Assembly (NCBI GenBank): GCA_031256035.1
Contig: JAIRRJ010000052.1
Coordinates: 1-64,000 of the forward strand
Source: Treponema sp.
GTDB taxonomy: Bacteria; Spirochaetota; Spirochaetia; Treponematales; Breznakiellaceae
Reading direction: 5' to 3'
Length of the DNA: 64,000 nucleotides
Part shown: positions 59,495 to 64,000 of the stretch, in pieces
Layout: each line of letters starts with the position of its first letter
Numbering within the stretch: position 1 is the first letter of the stretch
The notes under the pieces: model-generated
Told to the model about the DNA's origin: nothing
Databases searched by the model: none
Seen by the model: the letters and a program-made list of their open reading frames with translations, nothing else
Program-made: the position numbers and the translations under genes

Positions 59495-60361
59495 ATGCAC
59501 ATGAGGGAAGTCAAAGGTCTGTTGAGCGCGCATGGCGGCATGAACATCTCAAGAGGCTGCACCCACGGCTGTATTTACTGCGACTCACGGAGCAAGTGTT
59601 ATCAGATTGAACATGATTTTGAAGATGTGGAAATTAAATCTAATGCCCCTGCGCTGTTGGAAGCCGCGCTCAGGAAAAGAAGAAAAAAACAAATGATCGG
59701 GACAGGCGCAATGAGCGACCCTTATCTTCCTATACCCGAGAACCTCGCTAACATCCGCGCCTGTCTTGAAATCATCAACAGGTACGGATTCGGCCTTGCG
59801 ATCCAGACAAAGTCCGATTTGATCCTGCGCGATCTTGATCTGCTTCTGAGCATCAATGAAAAAGCCAAATGCGTAGTGGAGATAACCCTCACCACTTTTG
59901 ATGAAAACCTCTGCAAAATCCTTGAACCGAATGTGTGCGGCACAAAACGCCGCTTTGAAGTGCTAAAAATACTGAGGGACAATGGCATCAAGACTGTTGT
60001 ATGGTTCTGTCCCTTTCTGCCGTTTATCAATGATACCGAAGAAAACATGCGCGGTCTTTTGGATTACTGTACAGAGGCAAAAGTTCACGGCATTGTGTGC
60101 TTTGGTATCGGCCTTACCCTGCGCGAAGGCGACCGCGAATATTATTACGCGAAACTTGATAAACATTTTCCCGGCATGAAAAAAAAGTATCAGCAAAAAT
60201 ACGGTCTAAGTTATGAGCTGCCCAGCGACAATCATGACAAATTGATGAAACTGTTACACGAAACCTGCGAAAGACACAACATCCTCTGCGGCACTGATCC
60301 TGTCTTTGAATACATGTGGACTTTCGAAGAAAAGAAAGGCCGCCAGATAGAGTTATTTTAA
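59495..60361 (+). CDS. Radical SAM protein, SPL-like family
   Basis: About 288 residues; ATG at 59495 or 59501. The radical SAM motif is CTHGCIYCDSRSKCYQ (CxxxCxxC) close to the N-terminus, then GTGAMSDPYLPIPE, LAIQTKSDLILRDLDLL and WFCPFLPFIND. This resembles the Rv2578c/SplB-related group of short radical SAM proteins of unknown substrate found in many anaerobes. The spore-photoproduct Cys near the C-terminus is not evident. It is divergent from mnmG with a shared promoter region. Confidence 0.82.
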   Translation: MHMREVKGLLSAHGGMNISRGCTHGCIYCDSRSKCYQIEHDFEDVEIKSNAPALLEAALRKRRKKQMIGTGAMSDPYLPIPENLANIRACLEIINRYGFGLAIQTKSDLILRDLDLLLSINEKAKCVVEITLTTFDENLCKILEPNVCGTKRRFEVLKILRDNGIKTVVWFCPFLPFINDTEENMRGLLDYCTEAKVHGIVCFGIGLTLREGDREYYYAKLDKHFPGMKKKYQQKYGLSYELPSDNHDKLMKLLHETCERHNILCGTDPVFEYMWTFEEKKGRQIELF

Positions 60362-60700
60362 TCAATAATTATGCAGAATCGCCATTTCATCTGATATGGC
60401 TTTTTCGACAAAGCTATTGATCGACATTCGTAATTTTTTTGATTGAATGGCAATTTCCTTGTGGAGTTCAGGAGACAACCGGATATTGAATTTTCCTGAA
60501 TATGGTTTTTCCGGCGATACACCTTCTTCTTCGCACCATGTGATGTAATCATCAATAGAGTCCCTGAATGCCCTCTCAATCTCATCAACCGTTGTACCCT
60601 GAAAAGTGATCACATCTCTTGTATTGATAATATCCCCGTGAAAAATCTTCGCCTTCGCGTCATATTCCAGTGTTCCGATATATCCTTTATACTCCATCAT
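60362..60700 (-). CDS. hicB: HicB-family antitoxin
   Basis: 112 residues from MMEYKGYIG. The N-terminal degraded RNase-H-like HicB domain (GTLEYDAKAKIFHGDIINTRDVITFQGTTVDEIERAFRDSIDDYI) is followed by a ribbon-helix-helix DNA-binding tail (KFNIRLSPELHKEIAIQSKKLRMSINSFVEKAI). It neutralises HicA and represses the operon. It overlaps the end of hicA by 14 bases. An upstream in-frame ATG at 60721 is possible. Confidence 0.92.
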   Translation of the reverse strand: MMEYKGYIGTLEYDAKAKIFHGDIINTRDVITFQGTTVDEIERAFRDSIDDYITWCEEEGVSPEKPYSGKFNIRLSPELHKEIAIQSKKLRMSINSFVEKAISDEMAILHNY

Positions 60701-60950
60701 AACGTACCCCCGCGTTTTCAAGAAATCTTCTAACAGAATTTACCGCACCCTTGTCCGTTGTTTTTTCGGGATGCGACCGGTGAAAAACAGCGCGTACCCC
60801 ATTCAGTTTTACGCGCACTCTTGAGCCTGCGCCTTCAGACATTTCAGCGCCCAGTCCGGTAAAAAGCCCCTCTATATCAGCCCATAAAATATTCGCTTGT
60901 ATGGGATTTTTACAGACAGATTCGAGGATCTTTTTGTGTTTTAAATGCAC
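60687..60950 (-). CDS. hicA: HicA-type mRNA interferase toxin
   Basis: 87 residues. The dsRBD-like HicA fold is indicated by ILWADIEGLFTGLGAEMSEGAGSRVRVKLNGVRAVFHRSHPEKTTDKGAVNSVRRFLENAGV; the His in FHRSHPE is in the position of the catalytic His. It cleaves mRNA when free of HicB. It lies between an XRE gene 35 bases upstream and hicB downstream, all on the same strand. Confidence 0.92.
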   Translation of the reverse strand: MHLKHKKILESVCKNPIQANILWADIEGLFTGLGAEMSEGAGSRVRVKLNGVRAVFHRSHPEKTTDKGAVNSVRRFLENAGVRYDGV

Positions 60951-60985
60951 ATTATCATAGTACTACAAAATGGTACTATGATCAA

Positions 60986-61342
60986 TCAATAACTTTGCGG
61001 ATTTAACGAAGTGTCAATGTCTTTTTTCATGGAGGCTGTCAGGCGTGCAATAATCTCTTTTTTTACATTGGCGGGCATTTTTTGCAGGTGGTCTTTTGTA
61101 TTGGGTTTTTGTTCCTTTTGCTTTTCCGCAGTTTCACAGGCGAACAACTCATGCGAAGGAATCTTAAGCGCGGCAGCGATTTTTTCGATTTTTTCAAAAG
61201 AAGGTATACGGCGTCCCATTTCGATTTGACCTATGTAGTTGGAAGTTGTATCGCACATTCTTGACAGGATCATCTGGGATATACCCCGTTCTTTCCGCTT
61301 CTTTTTAAGATTGATAATAAAAATCTGCTGTAGAGTCATCAA
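60986..61342 (-). CDS. XRE-family regulator upstream of hicAB
   Basis: 118 residues. HTH from IFIINLKKKRKERGISQMILSRMCDTTSNYIGQIEMGRRIPSFEKIEKIAAAL, followed by a Lys/Glu-rich tail. Two inverted repeats lie immediately upstream. Since HicB itself has a DNA-binding tail, an added XRE regulator gives this toxin-antitoxin module a second layer of control, or the XRE gene controls the divergent membrane protein gene. Confidence 0.87.
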   Translation of the reverse strand: MMTLQQIFIINLKKKRKERGISQMILSRMCDTTSNYIGQIEMGRRIPSFEKIEKIAAALKIPSHELFACETAEKQKEQKPNTKDHLQKMPANVKKEIIARLTASMKKDIDTSLNPQSY

Positions 61343-61344
61343 TA

Positions 61345-61393
61345 TAAGTCTAATTGACTTATTTCTATTTCTTTTTCTACTTGTCTTATAGAC
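61345..61393. promoter_or_regulatory. Candidate operators in the XRE/61.4-kb intergenic region
   Basis: TAAGTC-taatt-GACTTA (61345-61361) and GTCTTATAGAC (61383-61393) are two inverted repeats with a shared AGTC/GTCT core, 3 and 41 bases upstream of the XRE start. Further on, TAGACG, 17 bases, TATTAT suggests the promoter for the plus-strand gene. Confidence 0.45.
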
Positions 61394-61448
61394 GTATTTT
61401 AATTTTTATGGTATTATGTCATTGAGGCGTAAGTTTTGGAGATCAATT

Positions 61449-62141
61449 ATGGTAGTTTCATTTATTAAAAGACATTCTGACCAGATTTTCATTTCATTGT
61501 TTTTATGTTTTTTGTTTTGTGGAGTAATTCCTTGTTACTCACAAAGCGAAGATAATATTCGGGATTCTTCAAATATAGATTCTCTTCCAGTTGGGCTTTA
61601 CATTGAAGCAATTATTCCACCTTTTATCATGCAGTTGAACAACAATGCTCCAAGATTATTCGCTGGCGGTGCAACATACATGGACATTGGTTTAGGTGTA
61701 ACTTTCTTTAACAATCACATAAAATTACAAGCAAATTACGGATTTCTTACCCAAGCTCTGCACGAAAGCATGGGCGGTGTCGGACCGCTACGTTACGGCG
61801 GACATGTTCTTGGACTAAAAATGCTTGCTGGTTTCATTCTGGAATTCAGCAGTCTTCTTGGATCAAATCTTGATTGGCTTGCCACATCCTTTTGCATTGG
61901 AGCAAATTTCTCGTTGTTTGATATTGCAAATGAAGGATACACGCACAGCGGAGAACCGGGCTGGGTGAGCGCATTAATAATGCAGATGGAATTTCCCAGA
62001 GTAACCATTTCTGAACAAAAATTATTGAGAACATTCAGCCTCTTTACAGAAGGACAGCTTTGGTTTGATCCAACGCATGCTGATGTTTCTACAGTGATTA
62101 TTCCCCATGTCATAATGGGAGTAAGAATGTATATTTTCTGA
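61449..62141 (+). CDS. Secreted or outer-membrane protein of unknown family
   Basis: 230 residues from MVVSFIKRH; GGAG precedes this ATG. The signal peptide ends about IPCYSQ. The mature part has alternating glycine/aromatic strands (GVTFFNNHIKLQANYGFLTQ, LKMLAGFILEFSSLLGSNLDW, CIGANFSLFDIA) and ends with a strand rich in hydrophobics and a final Phe (VIIPHVIMGVRMYIF), as in outer-membrane barrels. AT-rich compared with mnmE. No family recognised. Confidence 0.6.
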   Translation: MVVSFIKRHSDQIFISLFLCFLFCGVIPCYSQSEDNIRDSSNIDSLPVGLYIEAIIPPFIMQLNNNAPRLFAGGATYMDIGLGVTFFNNHIKLQANYGFLTQALHESMGGVGPLRYGGHVLGLKMLAGFILEFSSLLGSNLDWLATSFCIGANFSLFDIANEGYTHSGEPGWVSALIMQMEFPRVTISEQKLLRTFSLFTEGQLWFDPTHADVSTVIIPHVIMGVRMYIF

Positions 62142-62235
62142 CAAGGACTTGCTTTTGGGGCTGCCTGCTGTTTCTTGGACGGTAACATGTGGTGCAAGCA
62201 CTCAAATTGCAGCATACATTTCTGCTATTGTTTTC

Positions 62236-63627
62236 TCATTTCCCAACACAGAACTTACTGAACATTTCCTCCAGAATATCCGCGGTACTCACTTCGCCGG
62301 TAATTTCGCCCAGGGCGTTTACCGCCTCTCTCAACAGGGGGGCGATTATGTCAAGCGGTTCTTCCCGCTCCGCAAGAGCGAGAGCTTCTTCCAGGGCGGT
62401 ACATGCGACATCGACAAGATTTTTCTGCCGCTGTGAACCAAGCGCGGCTGTTTGTAAATCTGTTGCCGCTGTCTGCGCCTGAACTGCCGAAATGATCGCC
62501 GCGTACAATTGCGCATCGCCGTCTCCTGTTTTTGCGCTGACGCTAATGGCATTAGCTGCTAATAAATCAGACGGCATGGTAGAGATGTCGCATTTATTCC
62601 ATAGAACTAACAGAGGTCTTGTTTTTCCTCTCTGCTCTGCAACAAACGCCTTGTCTTCGGCTGTAACGCCTTCTGCTCCGTCTATCAGATACAGGATAAG
62701 TTCCGCATCTTCCAAAAGTTTCCGGCTGCGTTCTACGCCCGCTTTTTCAGCCGGGTCGGCGGAGTCCCTTAGTCCGGCGGTATCGACAAGGCGGATTGGG
62801 ATTCCCTCAACGGAAACCCATGCTTCAATCCAGTCGCGGGTTGTGCCGGGAATTTCTGTAACAATGGAGCGGTCTTCTTTCAACAGCAGATTGAAAAGGC
62901 TGGATTTACCCGCATTCGGCCGTCCGGCGATTACCGCCAGAAACCCCTCCTGATAAATGCGTTCATGCTGCCAGGAAATGCTAAGTTTTTTCAGCCGCGC
63001 CAAAGTTTCCAGCGCAATATCCTGTTTGGGGAGTTTGCCTTCTTTTTCGTCTGCATCGGCGCTTATCTCATCTTCCGAATAATCAAGAAAAATTTCCGCG
63101 CCGGAAAGAACCTCAACCAGCATTTTTTTTATTTCATTTATTTCCGTCTCAAGCGCGCCGGAAAGCCGCGTTACCGCATGGCGGCGGCCTGTTTCGGTTT
63201 TGGCGGAAACCAGTTCCATGACCGACTCGGCGCGGCTTAAATCGAGTTTGCCGTTCATAAAAGCGCGGAAGGTAAATTCACCCGGCAGCGCCTCCCTGAA
63301 ACCGGCTAATTTTAGGGCTTCCATCACCGCCTTTCCCGCAGCAAAACCGCCGTGGCACGAGATGTCAAGGCTGTCTTCGCCTGTGTAACTTTTAGGCGCG
63401 CGGAATACCGAGATTATCACCTCATCAATTTTTTCGTTAGCTGAAACTATCCAGCCGTGAACAAGAGTATTTCCGGAAGCGTTTTTGATTTTTTCCGGCG
63501 CGGAGAAGACCGAGGATGCAAGATCAACCGCACCCTTACCTGAACAGCGGATCAAAGTAAGGGCGCTTTTGCCGGGCGTGGTTGCAAAGGCGGTGATGGG
63601 CTTATCATCGCCGTAGTAAGCGCTCAT
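62236..63627 (-). CDS. mnmE: tRNA modification GTPase MnmE
   Basis: 463 residues from MSAYYGDDKPITAFATTPGKSALTLIRCSG. N-terminal formyl-THF-binding domain, helical domain (ETGRRHAVTRLSGALE), GTPase domain with G1 GRPNAGKSSLFN, G2/G3 TEIPGTTRDW and DTAGLRDSADPAEKAGVERS, G4 NKCD, and the C-terminal FCVGK whose Cys is catalytic in MnmE. It works with MnmG on tRNA U34. The start has AAGGA upstream and overlaps the stop of the preceding gene; the open frame continues upstream but without similarity. Confidence 0.97.
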   Translation of the reverse strand: MSAYYGDDKPITAFATTPGKSALTLIRCSGKGAVDLASSVFSAPEKIKNASGNTLVHGWIVSANEKIDEVIISVFRAPKSYTGEDSLDISCHGGFAAGKAVMEALKLAGFREALPGEFTFRAFMNGKLDLSRAESVMELVSAKTETGRRHAVTRLSGALETEINEIKKMLVEVLSGAEIFLDYSEDEISADADEKEGKLPKQDIALETLARLKKLSISWQHERIYQEGFLAVIAGRPNAGKSSLFNLLLKEDRSIVTEIPGTTRDWIEAWVSVEGIPIRLVDTAGLRDSADPAEKAGVERSRKLLEDAELILYLIDGAEGVTAEDKAFVAEQRGKTRPLLVLWNKCDISTMPSDLLAANAISVSAKTGDGDAQLYAAIISAVQAQTAATDLQTAALGSQRQKNLVDVACTALEEALALAEREEPLDIIAPLLREAVNALGEITGEVSTADILEEMFSKFCVGK

Positions 63628-64000
63628 TGTTCCTTTTGCTGCCCGGCTAAACGCAGGCGGACAAAAACCCATGGCGCGCCTACGGAGACCCATAATCCGG
63701 CAAGCGCAAAACGGATGAAGCCGAACAGATTGCGATTTGCGTATATATGATCCGCATGTGACATTTGTGGAATTAATTTTCCTACTGCGATGAAGATCAA
63801 CACAAGACCGGTAATTCCTAAAAGGAAACGGACAAGCAGGATCAGGTATTTTGCTATGTTCGGGAAACTTCGTTGCAAGATGCCGATTCTGTCAATGTAA
63901 TCGGCGCTCATGAAGCCGACATAGCGCCGGTTCAGACAGTATCCTGCGCCCATGCCAAGCAGGGTTCCGCCCGGCATTAATAATTCTACGCTGGGCAGAT
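63624..64000 (-). CDS. C-terminal part of a probable PAP2-type membrane phosphatase (cut by window edge)
   Basis: The frame is open to the window end; about 125 residues are seen. Three or four hydrophobic helices (LLGMGAGYCLNRRYVGF, YLILLVRFLLGITGLVLIFIAVG, FIRFALAGLWVSVGAPWVFVRL). The C-terminal arrangement RRYVGF...FIRFALAGLW...GAPW recalls the tail of treponemal PAP2-superfamily phosphatases, but the catalytic motifs would lie outside the window. Its TGA overlaps the mnmE ATG. Residues ILQRSFPN come from a dispersed repeat copy. Confidence 0.5.
   Translation of the reverse strand, partial: LPSVELLMPGGTLLGMGAGYCLNRRYVGFMSADYIDRIGILQRSFPNIAKYLILLVRFLLGITGLVLIFIAVGKLIPQMSHADHIYANRNLFGFIRFALAGLWVSVGAPWVFVRLRLAGQQKEQ
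63858..63883 (-). repeat. Dispersed in-gene repeat, copy 7 (inside the PAP2-like gene)
   Basis: Plus-strand GTTCGGGAAACTTCGTTGCA followed by AGATGC, read in frame as ILQRSFPN between two membrane helices. Confidence 0.8.

Overview
The window looks like chromosomal DNA of a spirochaete, most likely a host- or gut-associated Treponema. This is inferred from gene content, not from any search. The signs are many outer-membrane and lipoprotein genes, tandem polymorphic-outer-membrane-repeat lipoproteins, a long-form glyA, FecR next to a CHASE2 adenylate cyclase, sugar catabolism (L-fucose, L-arabinose, cellobiose, beta-glucan, mannan-like) and many small toxin-antitoxin modules. The core DNA is moderately GC-rich and several AT-rich blocks stand out.

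Layout. 1-2.8 kb: L-fucose catabolism (fucI, fucU, an unrecognised GH42-like protein). 2.9-6.2 kb: SDF-family symporter, ygiQ, nfu. 6.2-7.1 kb: two tRNA-Ser genes interleaved with three copies of a ~160-bp element whose ends copy the tRNA-Ser acceptor and T arm. 7.1-13.3 kb: araB-araA-araD and ftsK. 13.3-16.0 kb: GH16 lipoprotein, ribokinase, Hsp20. 16.3-20.3 kb: an AT-rich four-gene cassette (XRE-PIN-ankyrin protein, radical SAM enzyme, P-loop/HAD fusion, phosphoribosyltransferase) that I could not match to a described system. 20.6-24.8 kb: cellobiose phosphorylase, then a TrpB2-type gene behind a classic Trp attenuator. 24.9-35.4 kb: an operon of hybrid sensor kinase, MoxR, DUF58, CsgG-like protein and a transglutaminase-TPR fusion. 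35.4-47.5 kb: an accessory region with an HD protein, AbrB/PIN and GNAT toxin-antitoxin modules between repeated lipoprotein-leader fragments, small regulators and lipoproteins, glyA, a GH113-like hydrolase, two POMP-repeat lipoproteins and a DUF4160/DUF2442 pair. 47.7-54.0 kb: OmpA-like protein, outer-membrane protein, FecR, CHASE2-cyclase, PilZ. 54.0-57.2 kb: pth-mazG-GNAT-pfkA. 57.3-57.6 kb: a ~280-bp imperfect palindrome. 57.7-64.0 kb: mnmG diverging from a radical SAM gene, an XRE-HicA-HicB module, an orphan membrane protein, mnmE and the end of a probable PAP2 gene.

A second theme is repeats inside genes. A ~24-bp sequence (core GGGAAACTTCGTTGCA) occurs seven times, always within or at the end of reading frames and in different frames and orientations. 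It gives short in-frame insertions in YgiQ, Pth, the DUF58 protein and others, similar in kind to Rickettsia palindromic elements. Several genes also have a TATAAT-like hexamer 5-9 bases before the start codon, suggesting leaderless or very short-leader transcripts.
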